DNA of 64,000 nucleotides from the NCBI GenBank assembly GCA_016713245.1, contig JADJPM010000004.1, positions 186,001-250,000 on the forward strand, written 5' to 3'. The notes below the pieces were generated by a model that did no database searches, was not told the origin of the DNA, and saw only the letters and a list, made by a program, of their open reading frames with translations. Shown piece by piece: positions 1-7,333 of this stretch (positions are counted from its first letter, which is position 1; each line of letters opens with the position of its first letter). The translations under genes were made by a program, and so were the position numbers. The DNA comes from Verrucomicrobiaceae bacterium (GTDB taxonomy: Bacteria; Verrucomicrobiota; Verrucomicrobiia; Verrucomicrobiales; Verrucomicrobiaceae).

Positions 1-1
1 G

Positions 2-367
2 CAGGACATGCTCTCCTCAGGGGCCATCACCACCGGCCATGCGAAGGTCGTTCTCGGTCTGAAAAAGCCGGAGGAGCAGGTTCAACTGGCCCGCGAGATC
101 GTTCAGAAGAGTTACACCGTTCGCGCCACGGAAAAGGCGGTGAACGCCATCCTGCATCCGCCGGCTCCGAAGCCTCCCAAACCTGCCGAGGGCGAGTTTG
201 ACCGTGCCATCGCTGCCGTGGAGCAAAAGCTCGTCTCCCATCTTTCCACCAACGTCGCCATCCATCACGCCGACAAAAAAGGCCGCATTGAGATCGACTA
301 CTACGGCGCGGAAGACCTGAACCGCATTCTCGCACTGCTGGGTGTTGAGGAAGAGAAGTTTGAATGA
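2..367 (+). CDS. parB: ParB-family chromosome partitioning protein, C-terminal part (5' end outside window)
   Basis: The reading frame is open to the window edge, so only the last 121 residues are present. The segment beginning LSSGAITTGHAKVVLGL matches the part of the ParB/Spo0J HTH domain where G-x-[IL]-[ST]-x-GHA-[RK] is typical, followed by the SVR-type motif (here YTVRATEKAV). The C-terminal 45 residues would be the dimerisation domain, after a proline-rich linker (PPAPKPPKPAE). ParB binds parS sites and loads onto DNA as a CTP-dependent clamp for origin segregation (family knowledge). parA would normally lie upstream, outside the window. The stop is followed directly by a 12-bp inverted repeat. 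Confidence 0.85.
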   Translation, partial: QDMLSSGAITTGHAKVVLGLKKPEEQVQLAREIVQKSYTVRATEKAVNAILHPPAPKPPKPAEGEFDRAIAAVEQKLVSHLSTNVAIHHADKKGRIEIDYYGAEDLNRILALLGVEEEKFE

Positions 368-415
368 CGAATCCCCAATCTGAAGCTGCATGAGTGCCCC
401 CAAGATTCGTCATTC
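362..415. repeat. 12-bp perfect inverted repeat at the end of parB
   Basis: The 12 bases at 362-373 (GAATGACGAATC) are perfectly complementary to 404-415. The left arm covers the parB stop codon and the right arm lies inside the first codons of the next gene. There is no T-run after it, so it is not a classical terminator. The ATTCGTCATTC motif recurs further on (about 433-455), which suggests a dispersed repeat. Confidence 0.6.
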
Positions 416-863
416 GGCCTTCGGCATTCTTTCGTCATTCATCATTCTGATTTCGTTATTCTTGTCAGCGTGCACGCCCACACCCGCTGCTCACCCTTCA
501 GAGCCCGCGGTCCGCACCTTCCTTGAGCGATACTTCTCCACTTGGTCGGCGAAGGACATGGAGGGCTACGGCGCATGCTTCCATCCGCAGGCCCGCGTAA
601 CCTTTGTGCAAAACGGTGTGCCGCAGACGCAGGGCCTCACGGATTTCCTCCACGGACAAAAAATGGGTCACGCCACGGCTCGCGAGCCGATGACGGAGGT
701 GCCGACGGACATGAAAATCCTCATGGATGACCGAACCGCGCAGGCTTCTGTTCGCTGGAAGCTCACCCAAGGTTCTCGCATTGTCACTGGCACGGATTGC
801 TTCACGCTGATCAAGACGCCGGAAGGCTGGGCCATCATGAGTCTGGTCTTTTACAATGACTGA
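390..863 (+). CDS. Small lipoprotein with SnoaL/NTF2-like domain
   Basis: 157 residues. A lipoprotein signal peptide ends in the lipobox L-S-A-C near residue 28, so the protein is probably lipidated and membrane anchored. The mature part looks like a SnoaL/DUF4440-type NTF2-like fold: an N-terminal helix with FLERYFSTWSAKDMEGYGACF, a central beta segment and a C-terminal WAIMSLVFYND strand. Such folds bind small molecules or serve as accessory domains; no catalytic residue pattern is decisive, so no function is assigned. The first 20 residues are encoded by repeat-like ATTCGTCATTC sequence, so the true start could be slightly different. It stands between parB and a DUF1549 gene with no obvious operon partner. 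Confidence 0.6.
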   Translation: MSAPKIRHSAFGILSSFIILISLFLSACTPTPAAHPSEPAVRTFLERYFSTWSAKDMEGYGACFHPQARVTFVQNGVPQTQGLTDFLHGQKMGHATAREPMTEVPTDMKILMDDRTAQASVRWKLTQGSRIVTGTDCFTLIKTPEGWAIMSLVFYND

Positions 864-915
864 GCCGCGAAAAGGCTCTTGTCAGCAGGACGCGTGGAAC
901 GGATGATGAGGGCCG

Positions 916-2556
916 GTGTTTGAACCGAACTCCGTGAATCCTGCTCCACCATCCTCTTCGGCACTCGCCTGGCTGCGCAATGCGTCTGTCGTGCTCGTTT
1001 TGTCGGCACTGGTGGGCGTGGCGGCATGGCAATGGCTGGAAACGCCTGTGCGTGTGAAAAGGCCGCCAACCTCTGAGGAGGTCATCGAGACCACGAAGAA
1101 GGTGAACGCGGCTTTTGAGGCTGATTGGGCTGCGAAGCAGATTCCCGCCGCGCCGCGTGCGGATGACCTCACGATCATTCGTCGGCTCGCTCTGGCTCTC
1201 ACGGGAAGTATTCCCTCCCTGGAGGAGATCCGTGAGGTGCAGGCGTTGCAGGGCGAAAATCGGCCGCAGCAATGGCTCGAACGCCTTTTGATGGATCGCC
1301 GCACCAGTGACTACCTCGCGGAGCGTCTGGCGAGAGTTTATGTGGGCACGGAGAATGGGCCGTTTTTGATTTATCGCCGCCGCAGGCTCGTGGAGTGGCT
1401 CAGTGAGGCGCTGCTGCAAAACCGGCCGTATGATCGCATCGTCCGCGAACTGATCGAATCCAAGGGCGTGTGGACCACCAGCCCGGCAGTGAATTTTATC
1501 ACGGTCACGAGCGAGCCTGGAAAAGGCCCGGATGAGAAAAAACTCGCCGCAAAGATCAGTCGCGCCTTCCTCGGGGTGCGGATCGACTGCGTGGAGTGTC
1601 ACGATGGCAAGCTGGGCAGTCCGTGGAAGCAGAGCGACTTTCATCAGCTCGCCGCCTACTTTGGTCAGGCGAAGTTTGACTTCACGGGGCTGCGTGATGA
1701 TCCGAAGCAGCAGTATAAGACTCGTTACCTCGGGGAGACCGAACCTGCGGTGATCTCGACGAAGGTGCCGTGGAAGCCTGAGCTGATGCCCGAGAAGGGC
1801 GCACCCAGGTCAAAGCTGGCAGATTGGATCACCGCGAAGGAAAACAAGACCTTCGCTCGCACGCTGGTGAATCGCTTGTGGGCGCTTTTGTTTAACAAGC
1901 CACTCGTCACGCCGGTGGATGATCTCCCGCTCGATGGCCCCTTTCCACCCGGCATGGAGCTCCTGGCGGAGGATTTCATCGCGCATGATTTCGATTTGCA
2001 TCGTCTCATCCGCGTCATCGCCTCCACGCGTGTCTTCGAAGCATCGAGCCTCAGCGATCACCCCGAAGCGGAGAAGCGCTGGGCGGCTTTTCCTGTCACG
2101 CGACTCCGACCAGAGCAGATGGCCGGTAGCGTCATCCAGGCCGCGTCACTCGGTTCACTCGATGCGGAGGCGCATGTGCTCTTCCGCATCAAGCGGGACA
2201 TTGATGTGGGAAACTTCGTCAAGCGCTATGGCGACCGTGGTGAGGATGATTTCGACGATGGCGGCGGCACCATTCCGCAACGCCTTCTGCTTATGAATGG
2301 CAACATGGTGACCGATAACGTGAAAAACAATCCGCTGATCGCTGCCAGCACTCGCATCAGCATGCTCTCGCCGGATGTGAAGACCGCTGTCGAGTCCGCC
2401 TACCTCGCCATCTTCACTCGCAAGCCCTCCGCGGAGGAATCCGCCCACTTTGAGGGCCTTCTCGCCGCCGCCAAATCCTCCAACTCTCGCAGCAACACCC
2501 TGAGCGACCTCTACTGGACGCTCATGAATGCCACGGAGTTTTCTTGGAATCACTGA
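916..2556 (+). CDS. DUF1549/DUF1553 domain protein (planctomycete-type secreted protein)
   Basis: 546 residues from a GTG start. One hydrophobic segment (about residues 18-38, VVLVLSALVGVAAWQWL) makes an N-terminal membrane anchor. The DUF1549 part follows (RRLALALTGSIPS, typical of this domain), containing the CxxCH-type motif CVECHDGK near residue 226 in the FLGVRIDCVECH context, which could bind haem c. The C-terminal half is DUF1553 (LVNRLWALLFNKPLVTPVDD; RLRPEQMAGSVIQAA; final LMNATEFSWNH). These proteins usually sit directly before a DUF1501 gene and near sulfatases, and are thought to belong to a cell-surface polysaccharide or sulfated-glycan degrading machinery (inference from context). 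Here the DUF1501 partner at 3060 is separated by an inserted cassette. Confidence 0.88.
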   Translation: MFEPNSVNPAPPSSSALAWLRNASVVLVLSALVGVAAWQWLETPVRVKRPPTSEEVIETTKKVNAAFEADWAAKQIPAAPRADDLTIIRRLALALTGSIPSLEEIREVQALQGENRPQQWLERLLMDRRTSDYLAERLARVYVGTENGPFLIYRRRRLVEWLSEALLQNRPYDRIVRELIESKGVWTTSPAVNFITVTSEPGKGPDEKKLAAKISRAFLGVRIDCVECHDGKLGSPWKQSDFHQLAAYFGQAKFDFTGLRDDPKQQYKTRYLGETEPAVISTKVPWKPELMPEKGAPRSKLADWITAKENKTFARTLVNRLWALLFNKPLVTPVDDLPLDGPFPPGMELLAEDFIAHDFDLHRLIRVIASTRVFEASSLSDHPEAEKRWAAFPVTRLRPEQMAGSVIQAASLGSLDAEAHVLFRIKRDIDVGNFVKRYGDRGEDDFDDGGGTIPQRLLLMNGNMVTDNVKNNPLIAASTRISMLSPDVKTAVESAYLAIFTRKPSAEESAHFEGLLAAAKSSNSRSNTLSDLYWTLMNATEFSWNH

Positions 2557-2562
2557 ACTCAT

Positions 2563-3034
2563 TCTCTGTGCTCCTCCGTGACCTCTGTGGTCCAATTCAA
2601 ACACCGCCATGAAACCCACAACCATCGAGCCGACCACCCAGCTCACCTCCGAGATCATCGCCGCCGCCATGGAAGTTCACACGCGGCTGGGGCCTGGACT
2701 CTTCGAGACTACCTATGAAGTTTGTTTGCTCTATGAACTGCACAAGCGCGGCCTCAAAGCCGAGCGTCAGATCGAGCTGCCAGTAATCTACGATGGAGTC
2801 AGAATCGACGCGGGCTACCGGATCGACATTCTGGTCGAAGACGAGGTGATTTTGGAGTTGAAGGCAGTCGAAATGATCAAAGCGGTTCACGAGGCGCAGC
2901 TCATCTCGTATCTCAAGCTCAGCGGCAAGCGTGTGGGGCTGCTGATCAATTTCAACGTCACCAGGCTCAAGGAGGGCATTGTGCGGCGGGTGAACTGAAA
3001 ATTTGACCACAGAGTTCACAGAGGAGCACAGAGT
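2563..3034. mobile_element. GxxExxY cassette bounded by 35-bp inverted repeats
   Basis: Positions 2563-2597 and 3000-3034 are inverted repeats, identical at 31 of 35 positions, with the core CTCTGTGCTCCTC and CTCTGTGGTC. They enclose one gene (2609-2998) with 11 bp and 1 bp to spare, so the unit is about 470 bp of repeat-gene-repeat. It sits between two genes that are normally adjacent (DUF1549/DUF1553 and DUF1501), which supports insertion as a unit. No target duplication could be recognised and no transposase is encoded. Confidence 0.65.
2609..2998 (+). CDS. GxxExxY protein (PD-(D/E)xK-like small protein)
   Basis: 129 residues, the usual length of the family. Signature region: ETTYEVCLLYELHKRGL, then YRIDILVEDEVILELKAVE, which has the D-x(n)-E-x-K arrangement of PD-(D/E)xK nucleases (D in RIDILV, E and K in ELKAVE), and then EAQLISYLKLSGKRVGLLINFN. 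Catalytic residues look intact. Members occur in many copies in some environmental genomes, with unknown role. The start ATG lies 11 bp inside the left inverted repeat. The gene has the same orientation as its neighbours but is bounded by its own repeats, so it is probably a passenger rather than an operon member. Confidence 0.85.
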   Translation: MKPTTIEPTTQLTSEIIAAAMEVHTRLGPGLFETTYEVCLLYELHKRGLKAERQIELPVIYDGVRIDAGYRIDILVEDEVILELKAVEMIKAVHEAQLISYLKLSGKRVGLLINFNVTRLKEGIVRRVN

Positions 3035-3059
3035 CAGAAGCCAATTTACATCCATCACC

Positions 3060-4352
3060 ATGAATACCTCCGCTTGCTTTGGTCATGATCATTTGTCTCG
3101 CCGCACGATGCTCCGTGGAGCAACTGCGGCGGGTGTTTCGTGGCTCACGCCGTTGGCGGACATCCTCGCGGCGGAGGCGGAGAAGGTGCCGAAGGGTAAG
3201 TCGGCGAAGTCATTGATCCTGTTGTGGCTCGGCGGTGCGGCCAGCCAGCTCGATACCTTTGATCCGCATCCGACGACGAAGATTGGCGGTGGGGTGAAGA
3301 GCATCGACACGGCGATCAAGGGCGTGCAATTCGCCGCCGGGCTGGAGCAGACGGCGAGTGTGATGGAAGATGTCTCGCTCATCCGCTCAATGGTGAGCCG
3401 GGAAGGGGATCACGAGCGGGCCTTTTACAACATCAAGACCGGCTACCGCCCTGATCCCACGCTGATCCATCCGAGCATCGGCGCGGTGACCTGCCATGAG
3501 CTGCCGGAGGCGAAAATCGAGATCCCGACGCATGTTTCCATCCTGCCGAATCAATGGCCGGCACGCGGCGGCTACTTCGGGGCGCAGTTTGATGCCTTCC
3601 AAATGTATGATCCGAAGGGCAGCATCCCGGATGTGAAAGCCCGCGTGAGCGATGAACGCATGCAGAAGCGCATGGAAAGCCTGAGTGTCGTGGAGAAAGC
3701 CTTCGCGGCGGGTCGCCTGCCGAATCTCGACCGAGACAAAACGCTCCACCAACTCTCCATCGAGCGGGCGAGGAAGATGATGACCTCGGAGCAGCTCAAA
3801 GCCTTTGATGTGAGCCTCGCGACGAAGGCGGAACGCGATGCGTATGGCGACACGGCCTTTGGTCGCGGTTGTCTGGCGGCGGTGAGACTGATCCAGGCCG
3901 GTGTGCGTTGCGTGGAGGTCACGCTGAATGGCTGGGACACGCACGCGAACAATCTCGAAGGTCAGGCCACGCAGGTGAAGATCCTCGACGCGGCGTATGC
4001 TTCACTGATTCGCGATTTGAAGCGTCACGGGCTGCTTTCGAGCACGGTGGTGGTTTGTGGAGGTGAGTTTGGCCGCACGCCAAAGATCAACAACCTCGGT
4101 GGTCGCGATCACTGGCCGCATGCCTTCAGCATGCTCGTGGCGGGTGGCGGCTTTGCGGGCGGTCGTGTGATTGGCTCGACCGATCCCGAAGGCGTGAAAA
4201 AGGAGCCTGAGAAGCCTGTTTTCGTCGAAGACCTCCACGCGACGGTTTTGGATCTTTTCGGCATCGACTACCTGAAGGAACTCATGACGCCCGTGGGTCG
4301 TCCGATGGCCCTGAGCAAGGGCGATGTGGTCGAGGAGCTGGTGGCGGGCTGA
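3060..4352 (+). CDS. DUF1501 domain protein with Tat signal
   Basis: 430 residues from the ATG at 3060. That start was chosen because it gives the conserved N-terminus with a twin-arginine motif (SRRTMLRGATAAGVSWLTP); earlier codons in the same frame lie in the inverted repeat of the neighbouring cassette. DUF1501 landmarks: LILLWLGGAASQLDTFDPHP, RSMVSREGDHERAFYN, VEVTLNGWDTHANN, VVVCGGEFGRTPKIN and GRDHWPHAFSMLVAGGG, which resemble alkaline-phosphatase/sulfatase-fold metal-binding segments. The protein is exported folded, probably to the periplasm. It is the expected partner of the DUF1549/DUF1553 gene upstream. Confidence 0.9.
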   Translation: MNTSACFGHDHLSRRTMLRGATAAGVSWLTPLADILAAEAEKVPKGKSAKSLILLWLGGAASQLDTFDPHPTTKIGGGVKSIDTAIKGVQFAAGLEQTASVMEDVSLIRSMVSREGDHERAFYNIKTGYRPDPTLIHPSIGAVTCHELPEAKIEIPTHVSILPNQWPARGGYFGAQFDAFQMYDPKGSIPDVKARVSDERMQKRMESLSVVEKAFAAGRLPNLDRDKTLHQLSIERARKMMTSEQLKAFDVSLATKAERDAYGDTAFGRGCLAAVRLIQAGVRCVEVTLNGWDTHANNLEGQATQVKILDAAYASLIRDLKRHGLLSSTVVVCGGEFGRTPKINNLGGRDHWPHAFSMLVAGGGFAGGRVIGSTDPEGVKKEPEKPVFVEDLHATVLDLFGIDYLKELMTPVGRPMALSKGDVVEELVAG

Positions 4353-4353
4353 G

Positions 4354-5292
4354 TCAGCGTTTCGGCATGAACTCCTCGCGGAACAAGATTTGGATCTGCT
4401 GAGCGCCTTTTCCCTGGGCGAGGATGGCCACGCCGATGGCTTGCTCGCCATACCAGCCGATGCTTTCGATGCGCAGCGTTTGGCCTTGAATGGCGAGGAG
4501 AGAGGCGGCGGGATGATTTTGAGGAAGGCCGAGCAATTGCATGGCCTCCTGCGGCGCGGTGATGGGTTGGTCGTCCTTCGTGTGGCGGATGCCATCGCGG
4601 CCATCGCGGCGCTGGATGAGGCGCTGGGCCATGACGGGATTGGCCCCGGTGACGGCGGCGATGGTTTCGGCATTGGCTTCGTTCACATCGAGCTGGCCGC
4701 TGCCATAGACGGTGAAGAGCTGTCGCCAGCCGGGATACGCGGCGTTGAGCTTTTCGATGCCAGCGACCATGTCGATCTCCTGCATGCTGCGAAAGCGACG
4801 GTTGAAGGGGCGATTGGGGAAGCCGTTTTGCTTGTAATCGAGCGCCTCGGCACTGTCGGGGCGGCGTTTGAGGGCGTCTTCATCGGTCCAATCCATGAGC
4901 GCGGCGACGAGGCCCTGAGCGGCTCCGGGTTGCATGCGGAAGTTTTGGAAGATCTGCTCCAGCCGCGGGGCGTTTTGGTCGTTGAGGAGCATGTTGATGT
5001 TCAGCCGGCTCTCCTCGGTGGTCATGATGGCGCGGTAGCCTTCGCTGCCGTCCTCGCTTTGAAACTCAAGCAGCGGGTCCATGGCGGAGACAGCCGGATG
5101 AGCCGCCATGGCGATGCCGCGCTCGGCCATGCGGCGGGCTTTGAGCAGGCCGGAGCGGTTGGCCAGTGCCTGATCGTATTGTGAGGAAGTCAGCACCGTG
5201 GTGGCGACGGCAAAGGCGAGCAGCGTGATGACGGCGAGCACGATGAGCAGCACGGAGCCGTGCTGTCTGGAAGTACTCGGGCGGATGACCAT
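4354..5292 (-). CDS. gspK: Type II secretion system minor pseudopilin GspK
   Basis: 312 residues from the ATG at 5292. The N-terminus has the prepilin pattern: a short basic leader (STSRQHGS) followed by a hydrophobic helix (VLLIVLAVITLLAFAVATT). The body has GspK features: YRAIMTTEESRLNINMLL, then ALMDWTDEDALKRRPDSAEA (the usual DWID/DxD...GAE segment) and a helix-hairpin-helix-like region around LDVNEANAETIAAVTG. GspK caps the pseudopilus tip together with GspI and GspJ in the inner membrane/periplasm (family knowledge). It is divergent from gspE, with 79 bp between them holding both promoters. Its stop is one base beyond the DUF1501 stop, so the two genes converge. Confidence 0.8.
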   Translation of the reverse strand: MVIRPSTSRQHGSVLLIVLAVITLLAFAVATTVLTSSQYDQALANRSGLLKARRMAERGIAMAAHPAVSAMDPLLEFQSEDGSEGYRAIMTTEESRLNINMLLNDQNAPRLEQIFQNFRMQPGAAQGLVAALMDWTDEDALKRRPDSAEALDYKQNGFPNRPFNRRFRSMQEIDMVAGIEKLNAAYPGWRQLFTVYGSGQLDVNEANAETIAAVTGANPVMAQRLIQRRDGRDGIRHTKDDQPITAPQEAMQLLGLPQNHPAASLLAIQGQTLRIESIGWYGEQAIGVAILAQGKGAQQIQILFREEFMPKR

Positions 5293-5371
5293 GGCGCAGC
5301 GTGGCAGATTCGGCACGCGGAAGCAAGATGAAGGCTTGCCGGAGTCACGACGGCCCGATACACTCGGGGCG

Positions 5372-7102
5372 ATGATTTTGCTCCAAAACGCCGCCCAACG
5401 TTCCGGCATCGCCGATGCGGAAACCTTCACCGTGGCCGCGCAGCAGGCGCTGACAGGCGGGCAGGCTTTCTTTCGTGATTTGATCGACCGTACCCGCGTG
5501 GATGAGCGGTCGTTTTTGCATCATCTGGCGGAGGACATGAAGTGGCCCTTCCTGGAGGCGGCGCAGACGGACCCGACCTCGGCGGCGGAACTGAAGGGCA
5601 TCATCCCGGCGCGGTTCGCGGTGAAGCATCAGGTGCTGCCGGTGCGCTTTGACTCGAATGCGCCGGAGACTGCCGATGAGAAGGAAAAGCATGCCCGCCG
5701 CACGCTGGTGATCGCCTGTCATGATCCCTTCGATCTCGTGGCGAGGCAGGCCGTGGCCCGCCGGGCGACGATGCCGGTGCGCTGGTGCCTTTCGCCGCAG
5801 GCGGAGGTGCTGGCTGGCCTGCAGGCGCTCTACGGCGTGGGTGCGGATACCTTTGAAGACCTCTTAAAGGGCCGCGAAAACACCGCCACGGAGAATGCCG
5901 ACGAGGCCAATGTGATCGACGTGGAGAGCCCCGATGCGTCGGTGGTGAAGTTTGTGAACCAAATCATCCGTGAGGCCTTGGCGCAGCGTGCGACGGATAT
6001 TCATGTGGAACCGCAGCCTGACAGCCTGCGCATCCGCTATCGCGTGGACGGCATCCTGCACGAGGTGCCGGTGCCGGAGAACATCAAGCAACTCCAGTCC
6101 TCGGTGATCGCCCGTATCAAGATCATGTCGAAGCTGGACGTGGCGGAACGCCGCCTTCCGCAGGACGGACGCATCAATTTGAAGACGGACGGCCAGTTCA
6201 TCGACGTGCGCGTGGCCTGCATCCCGAGCGTGGAGGGCGAATCGCTCAGCCTACGCCTACTGGGCCAGGAACGCTTTACCCTCGGAAAACTGGGCATGAG
6301 CGAGGATTACCGAGCGAAGATCGATGTCCTTTTGAAGAAGCCGAATGGCATCGTGCTGGTCACCGGGCCGACGGGTTCCGGTAAATCGACCACGCTGTAC
6401 ACCTTCCTGAGCGAGCTGAACAAGGTCGAGCGCCGCATCGTGACCATCGAGGACCCGGTGGAAAACAAGCTCGCGGGCATCGTGCAGATCGCCGTGAAGC
6501 CGGAAATCGGCCTGACCTTTGCCGCCGGCCTACGCAGCATCCTCCGTGGCGACCCAAACGTGGTCATGATCGGGGAAATGCGCGATTTGGAGACGGCGGA
6601 GATCGCTGTGCGTGCCTCGCTGACCGGTCACTTGGTCTTTTCGACGCTCCATACGAATGACTCGCTCGGCGGCATCACCCGTCTGGTGGAAATGGGCATC
6701 GAGCCCTTCCTGGTGAGTTCCTCGGTGCGGGCGCTGATTGCCCAGCGCCTCGTGCGTGCCCTCTGCGAGCACTGCCGCCGTCCCGCGAAGCACGACTGGG
6801 AGGAGTTGAAGGCCTTCGGCCTCGTGGTCAGCCCCAGTGATCGCCTTTTCAGCGCCGGCCCTGGTGGCTGCAAGGCCTGCAACGCCACCGGCTACCGTGG
6901 ACGACTCGCCATTTATGAAATTGCGCTGCTTTCGCCCGCGATGTCGCATCTGGTGACGAAACGGGCTTCGGAGGCCGAAATGATGCAGCAGGCCCGTTCG
7001 GAGGGCTTTGTGACCATGCGCGAATACGGCTGGCGGAAGGTCAAAGAAGGGCTGACGTCGGTCGAAGAGGTACTGCGTGTCACGAGCGAGGACGCGGCGT
7101 GA
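5372..7102 (+). CDS. gspE: GspE/PilB-family type II secretion ATPase
   Basis: 576 residues from the ATG at 5372; upstream in-frame codons overlap gspK and look non-coding. An N-terminal MshEN/GspE N-domain (residues 1-150) is followed by the ATPase core: Walker A GPTGSGKSTTLYTF (about residue 331), Asp box and Walker B (VVMIGEMRDLETAEIAVRA, about 396) and His box (GHLVFSTLHTNDSL). The four-cysteine zinc motif is complete (CEHC near 464, CKAC near 499). The enzyme hydrolyses ATP on the cytoplasmic face of the inner membrane to drive pseudopilus assembly. PilB is the main alternative; the adjacent gspK favours type II secretion. Confidence 0.88.
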   Translation: MILLQNAAQRSGIADAETFTVAAQQALTGGQAFFRDLIDRTRVDERSFLHHLAEDMKWPFLEAAQTDPTSAAELKGIIPARFAVKHQVLPVRFDSNAPETADEKEKHARRTLVIACHDPFDLVARQAVARRATMPVRWCLSPQAEVLAGLQALYGVGADTFEDLLKGRENTATENADEANVIDVESPDASVVKFVNQIIREALAQRATDIHVEPQPDSLRIRYRVDGILHEVPVPENIKQLQSSVIARIKIMSKLDVAERRLPQDGRINLKTDGQFIDVRVACIPSVEGESLSLRLLGQERFTLGKLGMSEDYRAKIDVLLKKPNGIVLVTGPTGSGKSTTLYTFLSELNKVERRIVTIEDPVENKLAGIVQIAVKPEIGLTFAAGLRSILRGDPNVVMIGEMRDLETAEIAVRASLTGHLVFSTLHTNDSLGGITRLVEMGIEPFLVSSSVRALIAQRLVRALCEHCRRPAKHDWEELKAFGLVVSPSDRLFSAGPGGCKACNATGYRGRLAIYEIALLSPAMSHLVTKRASEAEMMQQARSEGFVTMREYGWRKVKEGLTSVEEVLRVTSEDAA

Positions 7103-7333
7103 TCGCCTCTAGGCAATCGAATGACCAAAAGTGGCCTTTCGAGGACTGTTCATGCGAACTTAAGAGCTCTGCAGGCTCGAAAACCATGCTTTCACCTCCA
7201 TTTCAGGGTTCCACAGGCTGCGTGCTTACCTAAAACCCGAAAAAAGTACAGAATTCCTCTAATTAGAGCCGACCTTAGCCGTTCCGACTTCCGATAGGCA
7301 CCTCATCGCGCCCTTTTTTCACCCACACCTACC
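7103..7333. other. Intergenic region between gspE and the second DUF1549 gene
   Basis: 231 bp without a convincing gene. It is more AT-rich than its surroundings, with TTAAGAG (about 7160), CTAATTAGAG (about 7258-7267) and a run of T at 7315-7320. It probably contains the promoter of the next gene. No tRNA-like cloverleaf or clear hairpin terminator was found. Confidence 0.4.

Noticed and set aside
7103..7333. tRNA or small RNA gene in the intergenic region
   Set aside because: No cloverleaf or stable hairpin with a terminator could be drawn by eye.
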